From: Solanum dulcamara
Taxonomy: Eukaryota > Streptophyta > Magnoliopsida > Solanales > Solanaceae
Assembly: GCF_947179165.1 (NCBI RefSeq)
Contig: NC_077243.1
Span: 51,326,001 to 51,390,000 of the forward strand
Direction: 5' to 3'
Length of the DNA: 64,000 nucleotides
This document shows, in pieces, positions 1 through 11,200 of the stretch (within the stretch, counting starts at the first letter, position 1; each line of letters opens with the position of its first letter). The notes beneath the pieces are model-generated. The model was not told the origin of the DNA and made no database searches. It saw only the letters and a program-made list of their open reading frames with translations. The position numbers and the translations under genes are program-made.

Positions 1-288
1 TGTTACAACTTGGGTTAAGGGAATTATAAAATGGTTTACGCAAGATGATTAGAACTAGCTGGTTACTAAAAGATGGTGAACTTATATGTAAAAAAAATTT
101 GGATTTATACTAGTTAATGATAGACAGAGAACATAGCAGCTATGTAAAGTTATTGTATGGGGGAACTCCAACGCAACTTGATATTCAACCCTAAGGATTG
201 AGATTAAGAGCTATAAAGTAAAGTGACAGTTAAAGTCTTTTAAAATAAATCGAAAGGTAATACATGAGGCTGAAGATTCCATAATATA
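1..288 (+). other. Element A internal non-coding segment
   Basis: No protein is recognisable here. The stretch matches by eye 33265-33460 inside element F (shared phrases about a 'tgatagacagag' word and an 'aaccctaaggatt' word), so it is family-specific internal DNA of the A/E/F retrotransposon family. It leads directly into an integrase remnant, so in this family integrase is preceded by non-coding DNA rather than by RT/RNase H. Confidence 0.55.
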
Positions 289-1335
289 GACTTCATTACA
301 GGCTTACCTCGCGCTCCATGGAAGTATGATTTCATATAGGTTATTATGGATAGGATGACAAAATCAACCCATTTCCTTCCAGTTAAGACTACATATTAAG
401 CTGAGGACTATGTGAGATTATATATTAATGAAATAATACGAATTCACGGAGTCACCAAATCTATGATCTAAGACAAAGAAGTTCAATTTAAAACCAATTT
501 CTGGAGGTCATTCAAAAAGAAATTAGAAATATAGGTGAATCTTAGTACATTACTTCATCCTCAGACTAATGGATAAGACGAGCACACTATTTAGATGTTA
601 GAAGATATGTTGAGGGCCTATATTATTGACTTCAGAGGTAGCTAGGAAGATCATTTGCCACCTATTGAGTTTGCCTATAATAATAGTTATCATTCCAGCA
701 TCTAGATGGCACCGTATGAGGCTTGGTATGGAAGAAAGTGTAGGTTACCTATTGGTTTGTTTGATGCTGGTGAAACACAACTAGTAGGACTAGACATGGT
801 TCAGCAAGTTGTGGATAAAGTGAAGCTTATTCAGGTGAGGTTATTAACAACCCAGAGTCGGCAGAAATCATATACGGACAATCGACATCGACCTTTAGAG
901 TTTCATGTGGATGATTGGGTGTTCTTGAACGTGTCACCCATGAAGGGGTAATCAGATACGGCAAGAAAGGAAAGCTTAGACCGTGACACAATGGTCCTTA
1001 TCATATCATTCATAGGATAGGCAAAGTTGCCTATGAGTTGGACCTACCATCATATTTGGAAGAAATGCACCCAGTTTTGCATGTGTTGATGCTTCGCAAA
1101 TGTATTTGGAATCCTTCTAGAGTATTCCCCGTAGATGATGTCCAAGTGTTTGAGGAACTATCTTATGAGGGACACCTTATAGCCATACTTGATTACCATG
1201 TTAGAAAGTTGTGAACTAAGGATGTTGCTTTCATCAAAGTATTATGGCGAAATACAAAGAGAGACAAGATGACCTAGACAAGCCGTAAAAGAGAAGAAAA
1301 CTAAATATTTATACAAGTTCCCTATGTTTACAGGT
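289..1335 (+). pseudogene. Ty3/gypsy integrase + chromodomain remnant (element A)
   Basis: Translating through stops gives a chromovirus integrase core. It contains a DFITGLP-type entry with the first catalytic Asp, a MDRMTKSTHFLPVK segment, a degraded second Asp region (stop then DKEVQF), an HPQTNG block followed by the DEHTI remnant of the catalytic Glu, and EFAYNNSYHSS. The longest open piece is 706-951, carrying MAPYEAWYGRKCR, the family's integrase C-terminal motif. Downstream are HPVLHVLMLRK and DVAFIKVLWRN, the usual chromodomain-side motifs. At least eight in-frame stops are present, mostly where the family has Gln, Trp or Ser codons. In an intact element the enzyme inserts cDNA and the chromodomain steers it to heterochromatin; this copy is dead. 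The gag and RT part of the element, if any, lies left of the window. Confidence 0.88.
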
Positions 1336-1457
1336 AATCTAAATCCCTACATTGATCGTATTGATTAACACGAGGCCTATGAACAACTATCACAGAGATT
1401 TCCTGAAATCCTCGAAAAACCTTATGAGACTAGTTAACATTCGAGGATGAATATTTT

Positions 1458-1471
1458 AAAGGAGGGAAGTA
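1458..1471 (+). promoter_or_regulatory. Polypurine tract of element A
   Basis: The purine run aaaggagggaagta lies immediately before the LTR start (tgttctaccc). The same context, 'cgaggatgaat...ttttaaaggrgggaagg', precedes the 3' LTRs of E (21788-21801) and F. It would prime plus-strand DNA synthesis during reverse transcription. Confidence 0.75.
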
Positions 1472-1770
1472 TGTTCTACCCTGTACTTTGGTACATCGGA
1501 ACTTTTTTTCCCTAAAGGGTTGCCATGTGATCTATGTTATCTAAGAAGTACAATGTGAGTAGTGATGGTTGGAAATAGGTTTGGAACAATTTGAAAGGAG
1601 TTGGAATCCACATAATGAGTCATGGTAATCGACCTACTTGTGTAAGCTACAAACTTGGATGTCTTACATAATGAATCTACTTGAGTACACGTCGAGCTCG
1701 AGTAGCCAGGATAACATAGGTTCTTAAAGTGAGACGAGATTACGAACCCATAAAAAGTAATAAGGGGTGA

Positions 1771-1961
1771 TCCACCTACTTGGAGTAATTAGGTGATGCA
1801 CCTACTTGGACCAAGTAGGTGACATACCTAATAAGGTGGACCCTATCCCGCCACGTGGTAGCCATGGGGTGGATGCATGGATGAGGTGGCCCAAAAAGGG
1901 CTGGACACATGTCACCCTTTGGGGCTGACACATGTAACCTTCTAAGGAAGGGTATATATAT
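1771..1961 (+). promoter_or_regulatory. LTR A promoter: inverted repeat and TATA box
   Basis: CCTACTTGGACCAAGTAGG at 1801-1819 is an inverted repeat with 9-bp arms around one central base, and further copies of the CACCTACTTGG word lie at about 1774-1808. A TATA stretch (tatatatat) follows at 1953-1961. Transcription should start about 30 bp later, so the R region would begin near 1985-1990. This is inferred from position; no start site is visible. Confidence 0.5.
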
Positions 1962-2062
1962 GTAACTTGATGTCTATACTCTCATTTCCTCATCTTAAAC
2001 TTGGAAAAGAACTTAAGAGAAATTGAGAGAAAGAGAGAATAGACCTATTACTTTGCTCCTCC

Positions 2063-2226
2063 AAGGTAAGCCCTCAAATTTTCGATCTATAAAATAATTA
2101 TCTAAGGTATTCTTTGATTAAATAAAGGTGTTTAACAACGTAAATTATTTGTTAAGACAGCAAGAAAGTCTAATGAGAAGTCTATCAACTTTCAGTCAAG
2201 TTGCGGAGCCAAGTTGCTAAGGTAGG
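2063..2226 (+). repeat. Splice-donor-like module in LTR A (two caps)
   Basis: AAGGTAAG at 2063-2070 and AAGGTAGG at 2219-2226 bracket one module. The related LTRs C, E and F carry three such caps spaced 181-190 bp apart, so LTR A has one module fewer and a shorter spacing (156 bp). Confidence 0.5.
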
Positions 2227-3381
2227 GTTTCTTTCTTTCAATATGGAGTTAACGGTGTTGTAATAGAAAGATTACTTGCATTAAATGAAGTTGGAGGTAA
2301 GAAAATTGCATAATTATTGGTGACATTGCAAATAAACAGAATTGAAGTCGCTCTAGTTGAATTAAAGTTTGGTTATTGTTGTTGTTGCTATAGTATTTTA
2401 TTTGAAGATACTCGTGTATGTTGAGGGGATGAAAAAATAGCCATGGATGAGTACACATGCTTCTGTTTGCAGCCACGTTATACTCATTTCCGTGTGGTTG
2501 TGATTTTATGAAATTACGATCAAAAGTTGTATTTTGAGGTCGTAGTTTTGGGTGGGCTGTTTGGAACTCGTTCTGAATAATGTTGGTGTAGGTTTATTGT
2601 ATATGTATGTTGGTTTTTATTGTTAGTATGGATTTGCTAATCATAGGGTAATTGGAAGTTCAGATAGGGAGAGTTATAGGGAAGATGCTGCCTAATTTCT
2701 GATAACTTCTTAACCAACCGACATACTAGTCGAGAAGTGTGAATGAGGAAATGAATCTTATGGGTTGTTGGTTGTAGATTTATTAGTTAGAAAGTTGTAG
2801 TTTATTCATAATAATGTTACATTCATTGAATAGGTTCAAGAGGTAACGAGGCAAGCTTGGATACGGTTGATTCATTAAAGGTATGTAAAGCTATCCCTCT
2901 TTTCTTTTGGAATGTATTAGATGTAAGATATGAGTGATATAATCTTTGGGGTAATTCCATTCATAATATCTGAGTATGAGTGTAACACCCTAATGTTGTT
3001 TCCCCAAGACTTGAACCATTCTTCTTGTGCGTGTAGGATCAAACTCGATGAATTATAATTTTATATATGAGTTAGGATCAATTCCTAAGTATTTGAAGTG
3101 TATTAGATGTGTTTGAGGATCATAAGAGATCTCTAACACCAAGCTGAGTCCAAAGAATTGCAATCGACTAAGTTTTAGGATGAGTTTGTATAAGGGTAAA
3201 CTTCAAACGACTATATCTCTTAGATTATAATGATTTGGGTATCCCATTACCTATCAAATTAAAGGTCTTTGAATCTTCTTTCAACTCTACCAAGATTGCA
3301 ATTTTTAGAGTTTGGAGTCAAATGTTATGACTATATTACTACAGACTAGTACTCATAAAAATTCAAGCCTAGAGCTGTAGT

Positions 3382-3537
3382 GGCGCCTGCCACCATTATA
3401 GTGCCCGAAACTAGCCTCAGTAGTTTGGTCCTTGGCGCGACGTGCCACTATTAGGCCTTCAAGTTTTTGGACCTGTTTTTCAGATTTTTCTTGAGAAAGG
3501 GCATTCTAAACTTTTCCCCACCCATCCCAAATATAAC
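3382..3537 (+). promoter_or_regulatory. LTR B promoter: CpG-rich cluster and TATA-like box
   Basis: A tggcgcctgcca inverted repeat and a nearby ggcgcgacgtgcca stretch are among the few CpG-dense sites in the LTR. A weak TATA (aatataaccc) follows about 90 bp downstream. In the other 5'-3' copy the same place reads at 8258-8330 with several CpGs lost. The J copy keeps a stronger tatatata. Confidence 0.45.
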
Positions 3538-4208
3538 CCTAGACATTTTGGGATAAAAAAGTAGTTCTTCATCATACCAAGGATGGTTTTCTCCTCATTT
3601 AGGCATGGAAGACTTGGAGAGAAGAAATTAGAGAAGAAGAAGAGGAGTTAGATTTCAAGCCATTCCTTCAAGTCTTGATTTTCTTCGTTTTCTAGGTATG
3701 TAAGGCTAACTAAAATATGGATTAATTTCTTCCATATGCCCATAGATGTGTTGGATGGAAGTTATGAAATATTTGAACCTTCTATGAAGATTTTCTCCAA
3801 ATTTTCTTAAACTCTAGAATATTTTTATATACTATTAATTGATTGATGATTTTCATGACTTGAATTCTTGAATAATTATCTTTCATAATTATTTCACAAT
3901 CTGTAGTTACATATTGACTACAATAAATTTTGCATATAAATTTATATGTATTGATGGTGTTCTCGGGATGAGTTTTATTGGGAGTATGGATTCATGTTTT
4001 CATTCACATGAAACCAAGATGAGATTTCATTTTTTGTCATAATTGTCTTGAGGTTGAGATTGATGATTGTTTATATATATGTATTGATTGGAATGAAAAA
4101 AATGAAGTAGGATAGTTATGAATGTGAATGGCATAAAAAGGAACGAAACCTTGGTATAGCTAGAATGTACTTTTGTCTCTATAAATTGAACATAGAATTA
4201 AATAAAGA

Positions 4209-4300
4209 TTTTGGAGCAAGATGTTTGATGATGATGTGAATGATGATGTTTGATGATGATGTGAATGATGAGGTTTGATGATAAGGTGAATGATGTTTAT
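4209..4300 (+). repeat. GATGATG-type short tandem repeat in LTR B
   Basis: Imperfect units alternating 'gatgatgatgtgaat' and 'gatgatgtttgat' are repeated in tandem. The homologous array is at about 9100-9195 in the 3' LTR and, reversed, at about 45180-45320 in J, with different copy numbers. Confidence 0.7.
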
Positions 4301-5199
4301 TTAACTAAGGAAAAATGATTGATGAAGAGGTTATGTTGATGATGATATTTTGAGATAAAATAGATTGGGGTCTAATGTGACTACATGATATGTGATTTGC
4401 AAAATTTGATTTGATTGGAGTCATATGAGTATAAATGATTATTTGAGAAGGAGTTTTAAATAAATTATTTGTGAACATTTTTGCATAAACTATTTATACA
4501 CTATTTTGAGTTTAATGAATAATTATTTTCATCTTTGATTTAAAAAGAGTTTAAGCATGAGTTGAGTTTGAGAAGTCTCTTAATTATCATTTTGAACATG
4601 AGTATTTTGAGTATAAATGAGTTGAGTATTTTAAAATAAAAATGACTAGTTTGAGTTTGAGTTGAGGAGTTGAAATTATGTTTTAAATGCATCTAATATT
4701 GTTTGCATTCATTGAGTTGAGATGGTATCAAATTTAAAGAGAAAAGTTTGATGATTGAGATGAATTGATTTGAAAGAAAGTCCAATGAGGCCATATTTGA
4801 TTGAGTTTTGAAAATAGTCCAATGAGACTAAATGAGTTAATTTGAAAGAGTCCAATGAGACTAAATGAGTATTTTGAGTATTTTATTCACTTGATAGATA
4901 TGAGCATATTGAGTCTTGGGAGGAGTATTTTATTCACTTGATAGGACTTGATTTGGTTGATTGATTGATTCATTCATACCCTGGAAAAGTATGAACGGAC
5001 GTGGCAACAACATCGGCTTGTTGTACATCACTAGCTCATAGATGATGTTGTCGGTTAGAGAAACTCCTAAATTGAGTGAATTGTGCATGATATGATTGGT
5101 TTGATTATGATTATAGATGATTGTGTCGAATTGTAAAACATTGTTAAATTTTAATTTGCATATCTATTGAGTTGAGTCCTTTGACTTGATCGTTGAATT

Positions 5200-5535
5200 G
5201 ATTGTATATGATAGGATTGGACTAGACAATATTTGATTGGATTGGATTAGACGATATGTGATAAGATTGGATTAGATGATATGTGATTGGATTGGATTAG
5301 ATAATATGTGATTGGATTGGATTAGATGGTATATGATTGGATTAGATCGTATGGTATATGATTAGATTGGATCGAATTGTATATGATTGAATTGTATCAT
5401 ATTGTATATGATTGGATTGAACCGATTGTATATGATTGGATTGGATCAAATTGTATATGATTGGATTGGATCAGATTTTATATGATTTGAATGAACTATA
5501 TTATACATGATTGGATGGTATATGATTGGTCTCTG
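5200..5535 (+). repeat. LTR-internal minisatellite, 20-22 bp unit
   Basis: Tandem imperfect units of the form 'tatgattggattggatnnna' run for more than 300 bp. The homologous array in the 3' LTR (10150-10179 and 13502-13760) is split by solo LTR C. J carries a shorter inverted version at about 44030-44230. The array therefore belongs to the LTR family rather than being a later satellite. Confidence 0.8.
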
Positions 5536-6178
5536 TCTAAACTATATTCTTACTTTAGACTTATAACACCTTTATTGAGTATCTCTTATCTTTATAACTG
5601 GAGTTATTTGAACCAGTATTGTTTCATTCTACCATATTACATACTCATATATTCCACGTACTGACATCCATTTGGACCTGCATCATTTCATGATGCAAAG
5701 ACAAGTTTAAGAGATCATCAATAGGTTCACCATTGAGGATCTATTCACACTCAGCTTATCGGTGAGTCCTCCCATATATTCGGATGGCACCACTTATGTT
5801 ATTCTTGCGTTGACTTTAGTCTTTTTTTATTTAGATTTGAGGTAGCCATGAATCTATCATTGACACCAATTAGATAGTAGTGATAGAGGCTTCATAGACT
5901 AGATAGTGATGGGTCAATTGAGTATTTACTTTCTTGAATTATTATTGTTAAATTATTTAATGACATATATTGGAGATTGATTTGTTGGCCCATGACCTTT
6001 CTTTCTTGAGTTAGATTGTTGATTTGGATTATCCACCTAATTATTTCTTTATTTTAAGCCTTCCGCTGATTAATTGAATGAATGAATATCTGATTGTATC
6101 AAGTAGTTCGCTTGGGGACCAGCAATGGTCTTCGAGTGCCAGTTACATCTAGGGTACCTTCCCAGGGCGTGACAAACT

Positions 6179-6190
6179 TGGTATTAGAGC
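6179..6190 (+). promoter_or_regulatory. Primer-binding site of element B
   Basis: TGGTATTAGAGC, one mismatch from TGGTATCAGAGC, the complement of the initiator tRNA-Met 3' end. It lies four bases after the LTR end at 6174, as expected for minus-strand priming. Confidence 0.85.
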
Positions 6191-7484
6191 ACAAGTTTAA
6201 GAGTCCTAGAGAGTCTATGAAGTCGTGTCTAGTAGAGTCTCGCTTATGGGTGTGTTGTACACCACACTTATAATCAAAAGGCTATAGGACATTAGGAATT
6301 ATTTCACTACTTTCATATTTTGAATTCGTGCGATAGAGTTTAACTCTATGAATATTCCCTTCTAATTTGTGCGTTGCTCAAATCCATTCGACTACCCCTC
6401 ATACTCAAGGTAGTTGGAATAGTAAATATGAGATTCTTTTTGATAAGTTAAGATAAAGTCTTGAGGAAGTAAAGAGACTACACAAGGCTTGACAGGAGTC
6501 GATTAATGTCCTTAACTCTATTTATTTGAAAGAATGCACTCTTATTTATATAGATCGTGCGTTGAGACAGAGCAAGATGAATCCCAGAATCTCATCTCTA
6601 AATCTTCATTTGAATGTTATGTTTGAGAGTGAATTTATGTATCTAAATGATAAGTCTCACCATCTAATGGAATTTGATTTGAGGCATGGTGAGCTATGGT
6701 TGGTAGAATGATTGTAGAGTTAGAAAGAGGGAGTTAGAAGAGTAGAACTCAAATACTGAGAATGGTGGTTGATTGAGGCCTGTAACTAGAGTGAAGTATC
6801 TATGAGGTGAGTAATAAGGTATAATAAATGATTGTGATAGTGCTAGTTTTAAGATTTTATTTAGTAGGCTTGACATGATGTATGCGAGAGATTAAGCTAT
6901 TAACTTACGAGGAGTGTGTGTTATGAATAGAGAGGGTTTGTGACCCTCATATGTAAATAGTAAATTGAGGCTAAGTTATTGTTAAGAAGAGGCTTAAGAT
7001 GTGTATATGAGATAGTATAGAGTTGTATGAGGCTCTAATTTTATGAGTTGTTTTGGGTGACTAATTAGTATTCACTAGTTGTTGCCTTTGAGCTAATGGG
7101 GAGATAATGAGGTAATAAATCAAAGTAAGTCTTGAGCTCTCGATAGTGATGAGTTGACTAGGATGATAGTAGACTGAGTTGAGTGAGAGTAGATAGGGAG
7201 AGTGAGTGTTTCCTGATTGTGATAATTGTTTTGTACTAGTCTAGTTGAGTATAGATGAGTGGAAGAGGAATGAGATGAGACCCTATGATGTGCAATATAT
7301 TGGAAAGAGTATGTTAGTGTGTCTCTGGGTAAGAGCTCATGCAATAATAGAGGTAGAAGTGTTAAAGTAAGCATAACAATTGTTATATGTGGTTGAGGTG
7401 ATTAGAGTGATAGGCTTGAGTGTGTGGTAGTCACTATGAGAGTGATGGTAGTAGACTATTGTTAAGTGTTAGGGGAATGATTGG
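6191..7484 (+). other. Element B internal region, non-coding remainder
   Basis: This stretch lies between the primer-binding site and the integrase remnant. I see short chance open frames (for example 6526-6711) but no gag, protease or RT motif. Sequence is AT-rich with no clear repeats. It is best read as eroded leader/gag DNA after an internal deletion, since coding members of this superfamily have roughly 5 kb here. Confidence 0.5.
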
Positions 7485-7745
7485 ATGTACGTGAAGGGTG
7501 TTATGAGTCTTGGAAAGAAAGGAAAGTTTGGGCACCGATATATTGGTCTTATGAAATTGTAAATAGGATGGGGGATGTCACTCATGAATTGGAGTTCGAC
7601 GGTTGATGATCTAGATGTTTGAATGATTCAATTGATAGAGTTTTGATGTTCTATTCATGCCTAATGATGAGAATGATGAAGGAAATGTCTCTACTCTTGA
7701 CTTGAATTGATTTGCCTATTCTTGAGTGGGAATAGTTTATTGTCT
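7485..7745 (+). pseudogene. Eroded integrase C-terminus/chromodomain of element B
   Basis: The reading frame segment YEIVNRMGDVTHELEF (about 7540-7600), preceded by a 'KGVMSLGKKGKFG' stretch, matches the conserved 'gly-lys-lys-gly-lys-leu ... val-ala-tyr-glu-leu' junction that precedes the chromodomain in Tekay-like chromoviruses (compare 29966-30072 and 966-1050). It is broken by stops and frameshifts. Only this 3' end of pol is left in element B. Confidence 0.6.
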
Positions 7746-7837
7746 AGATTGCTTGATTGGTTGATTTGTTTGAGTCACAATTGTTATTCATTCCTCGAGT
7801 CCAGCTTTGCTTTATCTTTATTCGAGGATGAATGATC

Positions 7838-7852
7838 CCAAGGGGTAGATAA
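7838..7852 (+). promoter_or_regulatory. Degraded polypurine tract of element B
   Basis: ccaaggggtagataa lies immediately before the 3' LTR start at 7853 and after 'attcgaggatgaatgat', the same context as other elements here. The purine run is interrupted by pyrimidines. Confidence 0.6.
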
Positions 7853-10179
7853 TGTAACATTGTGGAATTGTTTTTTGCCAAGACTCGAACCTTTCTTCTT
7901 GTGCATGTAGGATCAAACTCTATGACTTGTAATTTTATACCTGAGTTAGGATCAATTCCTAAGTATTAGAAGTGTATTAGATGTGTTTGAGGATCATAAG
8001 AGATCTCTAACATCAAGCCGAGTCAAAAAAATTCCAATCGACTAAGTTTTAAGATGAGTTTGTATAAGGGTCAACTTCAAACAACCATATCTCTTAGAAT
8101 ATAATGAATTGGGTGGCCCATGAGCTATCAAATGAAATTTCTTTGCATCATCTTTCCAATGCCACTAAGATTGCAATATATGGAGTCGGAGTCAAAAGTT
8201 ATGACCATTTTACTACAGAATAGTACTGTAGAAAAAATTAGGCCTGGACCTGTAGTGATGTCCGCCACCATTATAGCGCCCGAAACTAGTATCAATAGTT
8301 TGGTCCTTGGCACATTGCACCACTATCAGGCATGCAGGTTTTTGGACCCTTTTTTCAGATTTTTCTTGAGAAAGGACATTCTAGACTTTTCCCCACCCAT
8401 CCCAAATATAACCCTAGACATTTTGGGATAAAACATTAGTTCTTCACACACCGAGGGTTTTCTCCTCATTTAGGCATGGAAGACTTGGAGAGAAGAAATT
8501 AGAGAAGAAGAAGAGGAGTTAGATTTCAAGTCATTCCTTCAAGTCTTGATTTCCTGCGCTTTCCAGGTATGTAAGGCTAGCTAAAATATGAATTGAGTTC
8601 TTACATATGCCCATAGATGTGTTTGATGGAAGTTGTGAAAGACTTGAACCTTCTATGAAGATTTTCTCAAAATTTTCCTAAACTCTAGAATATTTTTATA
8701 TACTATTATTTGATTGATGATTTTCATGATTTAAATTCTTGAGTAATTATCTTTCATAATTATTTCACAAATCGTGGTTACATATTGACTATAATGAATT
8801 TTTGTATATAAATTCATATGTATTGATGGTGTTATCGAGTTGATTTTTGTTGGGAGTATGGATTCATGTTTTCATTCACATGAAACCAAGGTGAGATTTC
8901 ATTTTTGTCATAATTGTCTTGAGGTTGAGATTGATGGTTTTTTTATATATATGCATTGATTGAAATGAAAACAATGAATTAGGATAGTTATGAATGTGAA
9001 TGGCATAAAAAGGAATGAAACCTTGGTATACCTAGAATGTCGTTTTGTCTTTATAAATTGAACATAGAATTAAATAAGGATTTTGGAGCAAGATGTTTAA
9101 TGATAATGTGAAGGATGATGTTTTATGATGATGTGAATAATGATGTTTTATGATAATGTGAATGATGAGGTTTGATGATGAGGTGAATGATGTTATTATA
9201 TGAAATGTATTGGAGTCTAATGTGACGACATGATATGTGATTTGCATAATTTGATTTGATTGGAGTCATATGAGTATAAATGATTGTTTGAGAAGGAGTT
9301 TTAAATAAATGATTTGTGAACATTTTTGCATAAACTATTTATACACTCTTTTGAGTTTAAAGAATGATTATTTTCAACTTTGATTTAAAAAGAGTTTAAA
9401 AATGTGTTGAGTTTGAGAAGTCTCTTCATTATTATTTTGAACATGAGTATTTTGAGTATAAATGAGTTGAGCATTTTAATATAAAAATGTCTATTTTGAG
9501 TTTGAGTTGATGAATTGAAATTATATTTTAAATGCATCTAATATTTTCTGCATTCATTGAGTTGAGATGGTATCAAATTTAAAGAGAAAAGTTTGATGAT
9601 TGAGATGTGTTGATTTGAAAGAAGGTCCAATGAGGCCAGATTTGATTGAGTTTTGAAAAGAGTCTAATGAGACTAAATGAGTTGATTTGGAAGAGTTCAA
9701 TGAGACTAAATTAGTATTTTGAGAATTTTATTCACTTGATAGATATGAGCATATTAAGTCTTAGGAGGAGTATTGAGCACCTAATTGGGTAAAAGTATAG
9801 TCCATACTCGAACCCCATGAACTACGTAGCCAACATAGGAAGGGATTGGACCATTAAAGTCGGATGTTTCCTATTTTATTATCTTAAAATGATAGGACTT
9901 GATTTGGTTGATTGGTTGATTTGTTTATACCCTGGTAAAGTATGAACGGATGTGGCAACAATGTCGTCTTGTTATACATCACTGGCTCATAGGTGATGTT
10001 TGTCGGTTAGAGAAACTCCCAAATTAAGTGAATTGTGCATTATATGATTGGTTTGATTGTGATTGTAGATGATTGAGTGGAATGGTAAAACGTCGATAAA
10101 TTCTAATTTGCATATATATTGAGTTGAGTCCTTTGCCTTAATTGTTTAGTTGATTGTATATGATTGGATTGGATTAGAT
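7853..10179 (+). repeat. Element B 3' LTR, left part
   Basis: Colinear with 2981-5215: tgtaac start, CpG-rich cluster near 8258-8330, TATA-like aatataac near 8405, GATGATG repeat near 9100-9195. It carries a segment (about 9775-9890) with no counterpart in the 5' LTR; part of it matches a stretch of J around 44510-44630, so the 5' copy probably lost it. Interrupted at 10180 by solo LTR C. Confidence 0.85.
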
Positions 10180-10542
10180 TGTTACACCCCCACCCTTTTT
10201 AAACTCGGAATGTATCATAAGTTCCTTGGACATTATCATGTAATCTGGATACGCTACGACACTATCAATTGACTCTAAGGAAGGGAGAATGTGATACCCT
10301 ATAATAGAGAAGGTTGGAGATGAAATCATAAGAGTCCGAAAGGAATTGGAGGCCAAGTAATGGGTCGTAGGACTCGATTTATCTACGTAAGTTACTAACT
10401 TGGAAGTCTTACATACTTAAGCTATTGGAGTACGTACCAAGCTTTAGTAGCATGGGTTACATAAGCTCTTAAAATAAGATGAGATTACGAACCTACGAGA
10501 GAGAGCAAAACCTAGTTTCCGAACTTACGAAAGTGAAGCAAG

Positions 10543-10720
10543 CACCTCAAGCAAGCAGGTGACAAGCAAGCAAGTGACTCACCTGCCTGCTTGGGGGGTG
10601 GACCCCGCTGCCATATGGTGGTGCGTGATAGGTCGCATTAGCCTAGGTGGCGTCCTAGGGGCTGCCATGTGTCACCCTAAGGGGATGCCATGTGTCACCT
10701 TATTAAAAGGTGGATATATA
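10543..10720 (+). promoter_or_regulatory. LTR C promoter: hairpin and TATA box
   Basis: An arm aagcaagcaggtga (about 10549-10562) pairs with tcacctgcctgctt (about 10578-10591) at 13 of 14 positions. A TATA motif (tatata, 10715-10720) follows. Sister LTRs have aagtagg/cctactt at the corresponding arms, so both arms changed together in this copy. Confidence 0.5.
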
Positions 10721-10815
10721 CATATTAATGACTCTTATGTCATTTATATTCCAAAATCAGCCATAGAATAGAGAAAAAAACGTGAGAGAAGAGGCAGCCA
10801 TGGTTGGAGAAGTTT

Positions 10816-11200
10816 AAGGTAAGTTCCTTGATTTTTCTTCCGTGAATTAATTAGCTACGGTGTTCCTCAAGAACGTAGAGATGTATATATGTACATATAT
10901 GTATATTATGATGACAAGGAAGTGGTTTCTTCAGCTGTACACTTGGAAATATTGGACAGAAACGTGACAGGAAGAAGAGAGGAGGGCTACCGCCTAGGGG
11001 CTGCCAAGGTACGCCTCCGAGCTTCGCTCCATAAATAAATTATCTAAGGTATACTAAGATTAATTTAGGGTGATAATAACATAAATTTACTGCTTGGGGC
11101 AGCGAGGAAGTCGCACATACAGCCCGCTCAATTTCAGCGCGTTTGAAGAAGTTCCGAGGCACAATTTTGGCTAGTTTTGGCCAATTTTGGGTAAGGTAAG
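10816..11200 (+). repeat. Triplicated module capped by AAGGTAAG in LTR C
   Basis: Caps lie at 10816-10823 (aaggtaag), 11006-11013 (aaggtacg) and 11193-11200 (aaggtaag), spaced 190 and 187 bp. Module interiors share a 'gaattaattat..aaggt' word and a 'cagyccgc' word followed by 'atttcagc'. Confidence 0.6.

Larger units (their letters stand above)
1472..2980 (+). mobile_element. Element A 3' LTR, left part (split by element B)
   Basis: Begins tgttctaccctgtactttgg, a variant of the family start tgttacaccccgtactttgg seen at 17387 and 34317. The LTR is interrupted at 2980/2981 by element B and resumes after the duplicated ATGAG at 14412. It contains a TATA box and the AAGGTAAG modules described elsewhere. 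Combined length is about 2.87 kb. Confidence 0.85.
2981..6174 (+). repeat. Element B 5' LTR
   Basis: Starts tgtaacaccctaatg and ends ccagggcgtgaca, directly before the primer-binding site. It is colinear with 7853-14406 (minus the nested insert) and with the reverse of 43360-46562. It contains a CpG-rich GGCGCC/GGCGCGACG cluster (about 3382-3445), a TATA-like aatataac (3529-3536), a GATGATGTGAATGATG-type repeat (about 4210-4300) and a 20-22 bp minisatellite (about 5200-5535). Confidence 0.88.

Noticed and set aside
5200..5535. Regular short repeats that could suggest a CRISPR-like array
   Set aside because: Units abut without unique spacers, are imperfect, and are part of a plant LTR family present at three places.
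8120..8431. 103-codon frame in LTR B2
   Set aside because: Lies across the promoter region of an LTR; broken in the equivalent B1 and J sequences.
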